DNA of 64,000 nt, taken from positions 114,911-178,910 of the forward strand of contig JAKURD010000003.1 of assembly GCA_022450045.1 (NCBI GenBank). Reading direction: 5' to 3'. The notes under the pieces were generated by a model. The model searched no databases. It saw nothing but the letters and a program-made list of their open reading frames with translations, and had not been told where the DNA came from. This DNA is from Gracilimonas sp. (lineage in GTDB: Bacteria; Bacteroidota; Rhodothermia; Balneolales; Balneolaceae). Within the stretch, counting starts at the first letter, position 1. Each line of letters begins with the position of its first letter. The position numbers and the translations under genes were made by a program. Positions 9,540-17,842 of this stretch are shown one piece after another.

Positions 9540-10883
9540 ATGTCGAAAAAGAAGTCCCATCCATACCAGCCAGAGCAAGATGTTCACCGGATTACCTTGT
9601 ACAATACGATCTATCCTGAGCATCAGCATACCTCAAGAAAACCGAGGTTATATCTGCATTTCGACTTTGCCTGTTTTTACGCTCAAATCGAACAGTTGTG
9701 GAATAAAATGTATGGGCTTCCGCTCATTGTAGGTGGTTGGAGAAAACAGAACGGACAGGTAAAGGGTATTGTAGCAACGGCCTCGTATGAAGCCCGGAAG
9801 TTTGGCATCAAGACAGGGATGAGTGCCTTCGAAGCTTGGCAGCTTTGTCCGCACGTCTGCATGAAGCAGGTAGACTATGACTCCTACAAGGCGATCTCCG
9901 AGCAAGTGCACTACATCTTTAAAGAGTTTGCCCCGGTGGTAGAGCGCTATAGTATGGACGAGTATTTCATGGAAGTGGATTTCCTGTTAGACAAATCAAG
10001 GGATGAAATCGAAGCCTTTGCCAAGCGACTTCAGAATAGAATTTACGAGGTGACCAATTTGGTGGGAGCCGTAGGAATAGCCCGAGCCAAAACCTATTCC
10101 AAACTGTGCAGTAGTCTGGATAAGCCCAAAGGCAGAACGCTAATTCTAACCGATGACGATGAGCGAACCAAGATCTGGCCATTGGAACTTGATGAAGTCT
10201 GGGGCGTGGCCCGAAAGCGACATAAACATATTTTAGCCGAAGGCTACAAAACCATAGGCGATGTAGCCCAGCGTGGAAACGAGAAAACCTTTATGCGACT
10301 TTTTGGAGCCAACTTTGGCAAGATGCTCTACCAAACCATTACGGGGCAAGACCAAGGGCGTGTGATGGAAGAGATTTCCGAAGATTACCAACTCAAGCAA
10401 GGGGTAAGCTATGGCCATACCTTTTCGGAAGGCTCCACGGATCTGGATCGTATTAAGGGGGAGTACGCCATTGCCGTTCAGCATATTTGCTACCGAATGC
10501 GGTCGTATGGTATTCGTGCCAATTCCTTCTTTGGAATGTTTGGCTACAATGATCCGAACTCGCCGGGAGTAGGCTTTCGGTTTGTTACTCAAGCGCACAC
10601 CAATATTGACGACTACGTGTACCAAGCTTTAATGGATAAAGTAGAACCGGCCTTAAAAAAAGCGTGTGAGAACGGCATTGAAATACGTAACATCGGCCTT
10701 GGCACCAAAGAGATCGATAAAACGCAGCAGCTGAACGTATTCTTTCAGGATAACGAGGAGAAGGTTGCGCGAACCAAGGCCATGGATGAGATTAAAAACC
10801 GATTTGGTCGGCAGTATATCACAAAGGCGAATACCCTAACTCGGGTGAAGGGGAATACGCATTTTTTGGAGAGGAATGCATAA
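9540..10883 (+). CDS. Y-family translesion DNA polymerase (DinB/UmuC type)
   Basis: A 447-aa error-prone DNA polymerase. The catalytic carboxylates are visible: D42 in HFDFACFYAQIE (residues 40-51, palm motif I) and D140-E141 in YSMDEYFMEVD (motif III). GIVATASYEARKFGIKTGMS (residues 76-95) is the fingers region that contacts the incoming nucleotide. RPYL-type hydrophobics and the helix-hairpin-helix-like stretch near residues 215-250 precede a little-finger domain. The second Asp of the usual DxD is Ala here (A44), which is tolerated because it is not the catalytic one. The N-terminal 37 residues are an extension compared with Pol IV. The gene lies divergent to an unknown gene across an inverted repeat (9470-9490), suggesting damage-inducible control. 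The UmuC and DinB subfamilies cannot be separated by eye. It is probably accessory rather than the core dinB. Confidence 0.85.
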   Translation: MSKKKSHPYQPEQDVHRITLYNTIYPEHQHTSRKPRLYLHFDFACFYAQIEQLWNKMYGLPLIVGGWRKQNGQVKGIVATASYEARKFGIKTGMSAFEAWQLCPHVCMKQVDYDSYKAISEQVHYIFKEFAPVVERYSMDEYFMEVDFLLDKSRDEIEAFAKRLQNRIYEVTNLVGAVGIARAKTYSKLCSSLDKPKGRTLILTDDDERTKIWPLELDEVWGVARKRHKHILAEGYKTIGDVAQRGNEKTFMRLFGANFGKMLYQTITGQDQGRVMEEISEDYQLKQGVSYGHTFSEGSTDLDRIKGEYAIAVQHICYRMRSYGIRANSFFGMFGYNDPNSPGVGFRFVTQAHTNIDDYVYQALMDKVEPALKKACENGIEIRNIGLGTKEIDKTQQLNVFFQDNEEKVARTKAMDEIKNRFGRQYITKANTLTRVKGNTHFLERNA

Positions 10884-10967
10884 GCAAAAACAATTTGTCC
10901 CAATATGTGGTAATAATGTCCTAGTTATAGGTATTCCTTTTTTAAAAAAATGTGATTTAATTTGGTT

Positions 10968-11384
10968 ATGAACAATGTTAAAGCATATAAAATATTTCCA
11001 AATAAAACTGATTGTGTAGTTTTTTTAGAAATACTTAGGTGGAATAGTACTGCAAAGTGCCCCTATTGTATGTCACCAAAATGTTCAAAAATTTCTTCAG
11101 AGGATCGCTATCATTGTACTAATTGCAACAGCTCCTTTAGTGTTACTGTAGGTACAATCTTTCATAATTCTAAGCTAGATCTGCAAAAGTGGTTTCAAAT
11201 AATTTATCTACTCATTGATAAAAAATTTGATATAAGTGCCCGAAAGATTTCAAGACTTGTGAATATTAATAAAGACACTTCCTGTAGAATTAAGCAAGTC
11301 GTAAGTGAGGCAATGTACAATCCTGAAGAAAGAGAGACGATTTTAAGAATTCACGATAAACTTAATTCCATATATAATGAATAA
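10968..11384 (+). CDS. Stand-alone transposase-type zinc-ribbon protein
   Basis: About 138 aa matching the N-terminal zinc ribbon and helix-turn-helix region of IS1595-type transposases. Two CPYC/CTNC pairs are 18-20 residues apart, followed by the characteristic GTIFHNSKLDLQKWFQIIYL stretch and an ISARKISRLVNINKDT helix-turn-helix. The DDE catalytic domain (another 180 or so residues in full-length enzymes) is absent, yet the protein ends cleanly and its stop overlaps the start of the next gene by 8 bp. This looks like a domesticated DNA-binding module translated together with the P63C protein rather than a random fragment. The ATG at 10968 is preferred to the TTG at 10962. No IS terminal repeats are seen around it. 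A broken transposase remains the alternative. Confidence 0.7.
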   Translation: MNNVKAYKIFPNKTDCVVFLEILRWNSTAKCPYCMSPKCSKISSEDRYHCTNCNSSFSVTVGTIFHNSKLDLQKWFQIIYLLIDKKFDISARKISRLVNINKDTSCRIKQVVSEAMYNPEERETILRIHDKLNSIYNE

Positions 11385-12282
11385 CGAACCTATATCTAAA
11401 GCAATATCTGAAGGGAAGGCTAATATTAATGGCGTAGTGCTTCCTTGTGCAGTATTAGAGGGTGGAGAAAGAGTATTTAATCGAACAGAGTTCATGCATG
11501 CCATAGGAAGAAAGGGTAAAGCCAAGGGGGGTAGAAAATATGATGCTGAATTTGAAGTACCTGTTTTTATAAGTGCTCAAAATCTTCAGCCTTTTATTAC
11601 TGAAGAGCTACTCAACAATTCAAAGCCCATACAGTTTATACCAGATGACGGAGGCTTATTACAAATTGGATATAGAGTTGAATTGTTACCTGAAGTATGT
11701 AATGTTTTTATTGATGCAAAAGAGGCCGGAGTTTTAAAACCAAATCAGGAACACATTGCTGAGCAATGCAAGATTTTGGCAAGAGGATTTCAGACTATAG
11801 GTATTATAGCACTTGTTGATGAAGCTACAGGATATCAAGACCTAAGAGCAAGAGATGCACTTGAGCAATTATTAGAAAAATATTTAACTGAACATAAACT
11901 TAAATGGGCTAAAAGATTCCCTGATGACTTTTACAAACAGATGTTTAGACTAAAGGGATGGCAATACTCATCATTAGGTTTTAGCAAAAGACCAGGTGTT
12001 GCAGGTAAGTATACAAATGATATTGTATATGAACGTCTGGCCCCTAAAGTCTTGGATGAACTTGAAAAGTTAAATCCAAAAATAAATGGTCATCGAAAAG
12101 ACCGACATCACCAGTATCTAACTGAAGATTTTGGTCATCCCAAACTTAAAGAACATATAACTGGTGTTATAGCATTAATGAAAGCCTCTCCTAATTGGAA
12201 ATCTTTCCAAAGATTGTTACAACGAGTTTATCCGAAATGGGATGATCAGCTTGATATGTTCTATGAAAAAATAAGAGAGTAA
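11377..12282 (+). CDS. P63C-domain protein
   Basis: About 301 aa. The region FNRTEFMHAIGRKGKAKGG (residues 30-48) and the C-terminal half, containing FPDDFYKQMFRLKGW near residues 186-200 and RKDRHHQYLTEDFGHPKL near 246-263, match the P63C family (a domain of unknown function shared by phage, plasmid and genomic-island proteins). The conserved His pair and the KLKEHI segment lie where the family has its most conserved block. No signal peptide or membrane helix is seen. Its start overlaps the end of the zinc-ribbon gene by 8 bp, indicating translational coupling. Some family members resemble antirepressors, so regulation of a mobile element is possible, but the biochemical function is not known. 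AT-rich base use marks it as horizontally acquired. Confidence 0.75.
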   Translation: MNNEPISKAISEGKANINGVVLPCAVLEGGERVFNRTEFMHAIGRKGKAKGGRKYDAEFEVPVFISAQNLQPFITEELLNNSKPIQFIPDDGGLLQIGYRVELLPEVCNVFIDAKEAGVLKPNQEHIAEQCKILARGFQTIGIIALVDEATGYQDLRARDALEQLLEKYLTEHKLKWAKRFPDDFYKQMFRLKGWQYSSLGFSKRPGVAGKYTNDIVYERLAPKVLDELEKLNPKINGHRKDRHHQYLTEDFGHPKLKEHITGVIALMKASPNWKSFQRLLQRVYPKWDDQLDMFYEKIRE

Positions 12283-12356
12283 TAAAAACTTTCCTGTAAG
12301 TAATCCCATTCCCACCGCTCTTACTAAGTAAAGGTTTCAGCATAAAACAGCTTTAA

Positions 12357-12524
12357 ATGACCGAGAAAGAGCTTAGACTTACTAAAGGCATACACAAACT
12401 TGTCCGGGGCAACCTGAGTTGGGAGGAATCCTGGGAGTTGTTGAGTGAGGTTGTGGCATCGGAGGAATGGATTAAATACTGGGAATTTGAGGCTATTCTC
12501 CTGAAGTATTTTAACAAGAATTAG
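12357..12524 (+). CDS. Small hypothetical protein (55 aa)
   Basis: A short open frame of 55 codons starting MTEKELRLTKGIHKL and ending KYFNKN. It is rich in Trp and Glu (SWEESWELLSEV, then EEWIKYWEFEAILLKY), giving an amphipathic two-helix appearance typical of small island proteins. No strong ribosome-binding site is visible, which is common in this group of bacteria. It sits 74 bp after the P63C gene on the same strand. The biased, helix-like composition argues for a real gene, but no family is recognised. Confidence 0.45.
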   Translation: MTEKELRLTKGIHKLVRGNLSWEESWELLSEVVASEEWIKYWEFEAILLKYFNKN

Positions 12525-12668
12525 GGTGACAGAATATGTCAGTAGATGTGATTATGTTAAAAGTACAATTATCGGCTTTCATAGCAAGTTCAGGTGTTGA
12601 AATACAGTAATGAAACATAAAGCATATATCATTTACCATATTGGTCAATCTAAATAAAAAAATCAGTA

Positions 12669-12884
12669 ATGAAGTACAGAGTTAGACTTGAAACGACAAA
12701 CGAAGAATTACATAGATTAATCTGGGATGAAATACGACGTATTTGTTCGGAGCATTCGGTTCCTTTAGTTGCTGATAGAAAAAATTCAGCCAACATTGAT
12801 CAGATCAATCTAAAAGCGGAGATCAGAGCCAACAAGAAACTGGCAAAAGATAATCCTGATGGTGATAAGCCAATTGAGTTGTAG
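12669..12884 (+). CDS. Small hypothetical protein (71 aa)
   Basis: A 71-aa soluble, charged protein (MKYRVRLETTNEELHRLIWDEI at the start, reading as a beta strand followed by a helix; an acidic DNPDGDKP tail). No known domain is recognised. It is located between the 55-aa gene and the restriction-modification operon on the same strand. The clean ATG and balanced composition favour a real gene. It could be a small regulator of the downstream restriction operon, but there is no visible DNA-binding motif and this is only positional inference. Confidence 0.45.
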   Translation: MKYRVRLETTNEELHRLIWDEIRRICSEHSVPLVADRKNSANIDQINLKAEIRANKKLAKDNPDGDKPIEL

Positions 12885-12921
12885 CTTATTTCCTTTCTTA
12901 CATGAAAGTGGCTGATATTTT

Positions 12922-12934
12922 TACGATAATCGTA
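12922..12934. promoter_or_regulatory. Palindrome TACGATAATCGTA upstream of the restriction operon
   Basis: A 13-bp perfect palindrome (6-bp arms, single central base) lies 33 bp before the first methyltransferase start codon, inside an AT-rich region suited to a promoter. Restriction-modification operons are often held off by a controller or by the methyltransferase itself binding at such a site. The cognate regulator is not identified. Confidence 0.4.
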
Positions 12935-12966
12935 CCAAGTACTTATAAAATGACAAATCATTATTA

Positions 12967-13644
12967 ATGCCGGAAACTGATCAGAATAATCAAGTAAAAT
13001 CCAAAGAGCGTGTTTCCGATCACGGGGAAGTCTTTACCAATGAAAGAGAAGTAAATGCCATGCTTGATTTGGTGAAGCAGGAAACCGAGCGCATAGACTC
13101 TCGCTTCTTAGAGCCCGCATGTGGTACTGGTAATTTTTTGGTAGAAGTACTGCGAAGAAAATTGAGCGTTCTGAGATCCAGGTATAGGAATAGCCAGGCG
13201 GAATATGAACCTTACGGAGTTTCAGCTATTGGCAGTTTGTATGGTATCGATATATTATTGGACAATGCCGAAGAATGCAGAGAACGGCTTTTCGGGATTT
13301 TTGAAGAAGAGTATCGAGGGTTGTTTAAAAACAAAGCCCGCACTGATTATTTAAGCAGTATAGAATTCATTTTAAACAGAAATATTATTCACGGAGATGC
13401 ACTGACTTTAAAACGGGTAGGTTTAACGGAAGAACCAATTATTTTTTCGGAGTGGAGTCTGGTTTATCGGGACAAAGTAAAACGCAGAGATTTTACTATG
13501 ACCAATTTATTGGCCAATCAGCCAATGGATGAACCTAACTTGTTCTCAGATTTAGGGGATGAAGCTTTTATCCCAACTCCCTGTGCAGATTACCCATTGC
13601 AGAGCATCTACAATTTAGCTGAACATGTTCAAAGTAAATTATAA
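12967..13644 (+). CDS. Adenine DNA methyltransferase-like subunit, SAM motif without NPPY
   Basis: A 225-aa protein beginning with SKERVSDHGEVFTNE (residues 12-26), the typical lead-in of N6-adenine methyltransferases, followed by the SAM-binding motif I FLEPACGTGNFL (47-58). The catalytic NPPY motif expected about 100 residues later is absent. The protein instead continues to SEWSLVYRDKVKRRDFTM and ends. It overlaps the next gene by 20 bp. In this conserved three-gene arrangement a short motif-I protein accompanies a larger NPPY-bearing methyltransferase, so it may be a structural or SAM-loading partner, or a naturally truncated methyltransferase. It belongs to the restriction-modification operon 12967-17645. 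Function as a partner is inferred. Identity as a methyltransferase-fold protein is well supported. Confidence 0.75.
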   Translation: MPETDQNNQVKSKERVSDHGEVFTNEREVNAMLDLVKQETERIDSRFLEPACGTGNFLVEVLRRKLSVLRSRYRNSQAEYEPYGVSAIGSLYGIDILLDNAEECRERLFGIFEEEYRGLFKNKARTDYLSSIEFILNRNIIHGDALTLKRVGLTEEPIIFSEWSLVYRDKVKRRDFTMTNLLANQPMDEPNLFSDLGDEAFIPTPCADYPLQSIYNLAEHVQSKL

Positions 13645-15139
13645 TCCCGACGTTTTAAGTTGTCTGTCTAATCTTAGTAGTGATGAGGTCTTTACACCTC
13701 CCAGTCTGGTGAATGATATGCTGGATATGCTGCCGGAAGAGTTATGGCGAGATAAGAATGTTACTTTCCTTGATCCGGTGAGCAAAAGCGGGGTGTTTTT
13801 GAGGGAAATTGCCAAACGGCTGACCAAAGGATTGAAAGAGGAATTTCCTGACCGCCAGGAAAGAGTGAACCACATTTTTCAAAATCAGTTATTTGGGATT
13901 GCCATAACAGAGCTTACTTCGCTGCTTTCACGCAGAAGTGTGTATTGCAGTAAATACGCCAATGGCAAATACTCCGTTTGCACGGAATTCGAAACAGAGG
14001 AGGGAAATATCTTATATAACCGCACTGAACACACTTGGAAAAACGGAAACTGTGTCTATTGTGGAGCGAGTAAAAGTGAGTACGATAGAGATAAGCATCT
14101 TGAAACCCACGCATACCAATTTATACATACTGAAAACCCAGAGGAGTTATTTGATATGAGATTTGATGTTATTGTTGGGAATCCACCATATCAGTTAGAT
14201 ACTGGCGGTTCTGGTAGACAGGCTACACCTATATATAATCTGTTTGTAGAACAAGCAAAAAAATTAAAACCACATTATATAACTATGATAATACCTTCTC
14301 GATGGTTTGCTGGAGGTATGGGGCTGAATGATTTTAGAGAAGAAATGCTCAATGACAAGAGGATTAAACACATTACCGATTACACTGATGCAAAAGAATG
14401 CTTTCCAGGAGTTAGTATTAGCGGTGGTGTTAATTATTTTTTATGGGATCGAGACTATAACGGTCCATGTGAATTTGTAAATGTACAAGGAGATACCAGA
14501 GTCGTATCTAAACGTTATTTGAACCAGTTTCCAATTCTTGTAAGATATAACAAGAGTGTAGATATAATTAATAAAATAGCTTCGAAAAGAGAAAAAACAT
14601 TAGATGATGTGGTTTGCCCTATAAACGTATTTGGAATTTCTAGTTCTTTTCGTGGATCAAAAAAATCTAATAAAGGTGATATAAAAGTTCATCATAGTAA
14701 GGGAGTAGGTTACATAGATAAAAAGGAGGAAATAAATAATAAGGAGCTAATCGATAAGTATAAAGTTTTGGTCAGTAGAACTATATCGGAACACGCCGGT
14801 GAGCCAGGAAAGGATGGCAAGTTTAAGGTGCTAGCAAAAACTGATGTATTAAAACCGAACGAAATATGTACTCATTCTTACTTAATCGTAGATACTTTTG
14901 ATAATGAATTAGAAGCTAAAAATATGCTGCATTATCTAAGTAATAAGTTAGTTAGATTTTTGATTTTGCAAACTATATCATCTATCGATTTGAGTAGGAA
15001 AAAATTCATGTTTGTCCCAGCGCAAGACTTTAATGAGTTGTGGACAGATGAAAAGCTTTATGAAAAGTATAACCTTAATCAAGAGGAAATTGCTTTTATC
15101 GAGTCAATGATCCGTCCAATGGAGTTAGATAATGAGTAA
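13625..15139 (+). CDS. Eco57I-like N6-adenine methyltransferase with atypical motif I
   Basis: A 504-aa modification subunit. It has the catalytic motif IV NPPYQ (residues 186-190) in FDVIVGNPPYQLDTGGSG, methylating adenine at N6. Motif I is the unusual FLDPVSKSGVFL (48-59) instead of the canonical acidic/Gly-rich loop. Between them lies a likely zinc cluster (C108, C119, C143, C146 in YCSK, SVCT and CVYC contexts). Residues about 290-460 should be the target-recognition region. The second half of the gene is visibly more AT-rich than the first half and than the helicase gene downstream, suggesting exchange of the recognition domain. The gene overlaps its neighbours by 20 bp upstream and 8 bp downstream, indicating one tightly coupled operon. 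The recognition site cannot be predicted from sequence. Confidence 0.85.
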   Translation: MFKVNYNPDVLSCLSNLSSDEVFTPPSLVNDMLDMLPEELWRDKNVTFLDPVSKSGVFLREIAKRLTKGLKEEFPDRQERVNHIFQNQLFGIAITELTSLLSRRSVYCSKYANGKYSVCTEFETEEGNILYNRTEHTWKNGNCVYCGASKSEYDRDKHLETHAYQFIHTENPEELFDMRFDVIVGNPPYQLDTGGSGRQATPIYNLFVEQAKKLKPHYITMIIPSRWFAGGMGLNDFREEMLNDKRIKHITDYTDAKECFPGVSISGGVNYFLWDRDYNGPCEFVNVQGDTRVVSKRYLNQFPILVRYNKSVDIINKIASKREKTLDDVVCPINVFGISSSFRGSKKSNKGDIKVHHSKGVGYIDKKEEINNKELIDKYKVLVSRTISEHAGEPGKDGKFKVLAKTDVLKPNEICTHSYLIVDTFDNELEAKNMLHYLSNKLVRFLILQTISSIDLSRKKFMFVPAQDFNELWTDEKLYEKYNLNQEEIAFIESMIRPMELDNE

Positions 15140-17645
15140 AGAATTCTTTCCAGATCGACCCGATTCCAACCCTACAATTTATGCTTATACGGATAGCAAT
15201 CCTCAATACAAAGGGTTACTAAAAGTTGGTTTCACAAACATAGATGCAAGGACTCGCGTAGCCCAGCAGTATCCAACCAAACGTCCGGGAGAAGATCCAT
15301 ATAAGATTGTACTGGAAGAGTCGGCCATGCGAAAAGATGGAAGCACTTTTACCGATCATGAAGTCCATAATTATCTTCGCAAAAAGGGGTTTAAAAATCC
15401 GGAGGGGGAATGGTTTAAGTGCACGGTAGATGAAGTTCGAATTGCGGTAGATGCCGTGAGAACACACAAAGAATTTGAGAAAGAACGTATCCATTCTTTT
15501 TCAATGCGGCCCGAGCAGGAAGAGGCCGTAAACAAAACCATGCATTATTTTAAAAACAATCCCAGGGAGAAAACCGACAAGATTCCGCACTTTCTCTGGA
15601 ACTGTAAAATGCGTTTTGGTAAAACCTTTGCCAGTTATCAATTAGCTAAAAAAATGGGCTGGAAAAGAGTGTTCGTTCTCACATTTAAACCCGCCGTAGA
15701 AAGTGCCTGGGAAGAAGATTTGATGACTCATGTAGATTTTGAAGGATGGCAATTTATTTCCAGGACTGGTAATAGCTATGAAGATATTGATCCCGATAAA
15801 CCCTTTGTCTGCTTTGGTTCTTTTCAGGATTATTTGGGAAAGAATTCAGCCGGTGGGATTAAAGCAAAAAATGAATGGGTACATGCCACTCACTGGGATG
15901 GAGTTATTTTTGATGAATATCACTTTGGCGCATGGCGGGAAAATGCCAAAGAACTATTTGAGGCCGAGGATAAAAGAGAGCAGGAGTTCGGGGTAGGTGA
16001 AGGCATGGACTATTTTGATGAAGATATTATGCCAATTACTACGGATGCTTATCTTTATCTGTCAGGAACGCCTTTCAGAGCTATAAACTCCGGTGAATTT
16101 ATCGAAGAAGAAATTTATAACTGGACCTATTCAGACGAGCAAAAAGCAAAAGAGGAATGGACCGGAAATGACAATCCTTACTCGTCATTGCCCCGAATGG
16201 TGATGATGACCTATCAAATGCCGGATTCCATACGAGAAATCGCCCGAGGTGGAGAATATGACGAGTTTGATTTAAACGCATTTTTCACAGCCAAAGGAGA
16301 AGGCGACGAAGCTGAATTTGTACATAAGGAACATGTTCAAAAGTGGTTGAACCTAATTAGAGGTGCGTTTAGCGAAACGAGCGTAGATGACCTCAAAATG
16401 GGCGCAAAAAAACCACCCTTACCCTTTTCTCATGCTCCGTTGTTGAATGTGTTAAACCATACGTTTTGGTTTTTGCCGACAGTAGCAGCATGTCATGCTA
16501 TGAAAAATTTGATGAACGAAAGGCAGAATACCTTTTATCATGACTACAACGTTAATGTGGCAGCTGGAGCTAAAGCAGGAATTGGATTAGATGCCTTACC
16601 TCCGGTTTTAGAATCGATGGATGATCCACACCCGTTGGAATCAAAAACCATTACACTATCCTGTGGTAAATTGACTACCGGCGTTACGGTAAGACCCTGG
16701 ACCGGAATATTTATGCTACGAAACTCTTCCAGTCCTGAGACTTACTTTCAGGCGGCATTTAGGGTTCAATCTCCGTGGGTAATTCGCAATTCAGATGGTA
16801 AATCACCCAACAAAGAAGAGATCATTAAGAAAGAGTGTTATGTATTCGACTTTGCTCCAAATCGAGCCTTAAGTCAAATTGCTTCTTACAGTTGCCAACT
16901 TGATGTTTCTGAATCCAATCCAGAAAAGAAAGTAGCAGAGTTTATCAATTTCCTACCGATCCTTGCTTACGATGGAAGTGCCATGAAACAGATTGATGCT
17001 GCCGGAGTTCTAGATATCGCGATGAGTGGAACAACATCTACACTCCTTGCCAGAAAATGGGAAAGTGCATTATTAGTCAACGTAGATAATTCGACACTAC
17101 GTCGCCTGATGGATAACCAAAAAGCCTTGGATGCCCTGATGAGTATTGAAGGTTTTCGGTCTCTTAATCAGGAAATCGAAACACTTATCAATAAATCTGA
17201 ATCGATAAAGAAGACCAAGAAAAAAGCCAACGATGAAGAGCTGACCAAGAAGGAAAAGAAAAAGCTTACTCAGGAAGAAAAAGAGTATCGGAGCCTTCGA
17301 AAAGAAATACAGGATAAACTGATAAAGTTTGCGACTCGAATCCCTGTATTCATGTATTTGACTGATTACAGAGAGCGGAGTCTGAAGGATGTGATTACAC
17401 AATTAGAACCCGGTCTTTTTAAAAAGGTAACCGGTTTAACTGTAAAAGATTTTGAGCTACTAGTTAGCCTCGGGGTATTCAATGGCAAATTAATGAACGA
17501 TGCAGTGTACAAATTCAAACGCTACGAAGATGCCAGCCTGGAGTACACGGGTATCAACAAACACGAAGGAGAAGAAGTCGGACTTTTTGATACCGTGTTA
17601 AGTCGCGAAGATTATGAAGAGACTTTTGTTAATGAGCCGGTGTAA
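15132..17645 (+). CDS. GIY-YIG (T5orf172-like)-SF2 helicase restriction subunit
   Basis: An 837-aa protein, probably the restriction enzyme of the operon. Residues about 13-100 look like a GIY-YIG/T5orf172 nuclease: TIYAYT (15-20), LKVGFTNIDART (30-41) with the catalytic-type Arg, then DHEVHNYL (75-82) with the acidic residue. Residues about 124-650 form a superfamily 2 helicase/translocase: a Q-motif-like RPEQ, Walker A NCKMRFGKT (157-165) and a DEYH Walker B box (261-264). SGTPFRA and TGVTVRPWTG with a late FQAAFRVQSPW act as motifs III, V and VI. A Lys/Glu-rich coiled coil follows (around residues 690-730). ATP-driven translocation with a nicking or cleaving GIY-YIG head is expected to act on unmodified DNA. 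The start overlaps the methyltransferase stop by 8 bp. The exact system class is uncertain. Confidence 0.8.
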   Translation: MSKEFFPDRPDSNPTIYAYTDSNPQYKGLLKVGFTNIDARTRVAQQYPTKRPGEDPYKIVLEESAMRKDGSTFTDHEVHNYLRKKGFKNPEGEWFKCTVDEVRIAVDAVRTHKEFEKERIHSFSMRPEQEEAVNKTMHYFKNNPREKTDKIPHFLWNCKMRFGKTFASYQLAKKMGWKRVFVLTFKPAVESAWEEDLMTHVDFEGWQFISRTGNSYEDIDPDKPFVCFGSFQDYLGKNSAGGIKAKNEWVHATHWDGVIFDEYHFGAWRENAKELFEAEDKREQEFGVGEGMDYFDEDIMPITTDAYLYLSGTPFRAINSGEFIEEEIYNWTYSDEQKAKEEWTGNDNPYSSLPRMVMMTYQMPDSIREIARGGEYDEFDLNAFFTAKGEGDEAEFVHKEHVQKWLNLIRGAFSETSVDDLKMGAKKPPLPFSHAPLLNVLNHTFWFLPTVAACHAMKNLMNERQNTFYHDYNVNVAAGAKAGIGLDALPPVLESMDDPHPLESKTITLSCGKLTTGVTVRPWTGIFMLRNSSSPETYFQAAFRVQSPWVIRNSDGKSPNKEEIIKKECYVFDFAPNRALSQIASYSCQLDVSESNPEKKVAEFINFLPILAYDGSAMKQIDAAGVLDIAMSGTTSTLLARKWESALLVNVDNSTLRRLMDNQKALDALMSIEGFRSLNQEIETLINKSESIKKTKKKANDEELTKKEKKKLTQEEKEYRSLRKEIQDKLIKFATRIPVFMYLTDYRERSLKDVITQLEPGLFKKVTGLTVKDFELLVSLGVFNGKLMNDAVYKFKRYEDASLEYTGINKHEGEEVGLFDTVLSREDYEETFVNEPV

Positions 17646-17842
17646 ACCTAAACCTATTGCAATAAAATGACACGACAGTTCCAACGAACATTATACTAGT
17701 GCCGATAAATGTAAAGTTGGAAACTTATTTATCCAGAAGACTTTTATATGTAAAAGTATTCCTATAGTAATTATTCATAATTATTTGGAATATTCGTTTT
17801 AATCACTATTATATTTATCCTTAACAAGGGGTTATATTATAC

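Noticed and set aside
10968-11384. Complete IS1595-type insertion sequence
   Set aside because: Only the zinc-ribbon/HTH part is present, and no terminal inverted repeats or DDE domain follow; the next gene is P63C.
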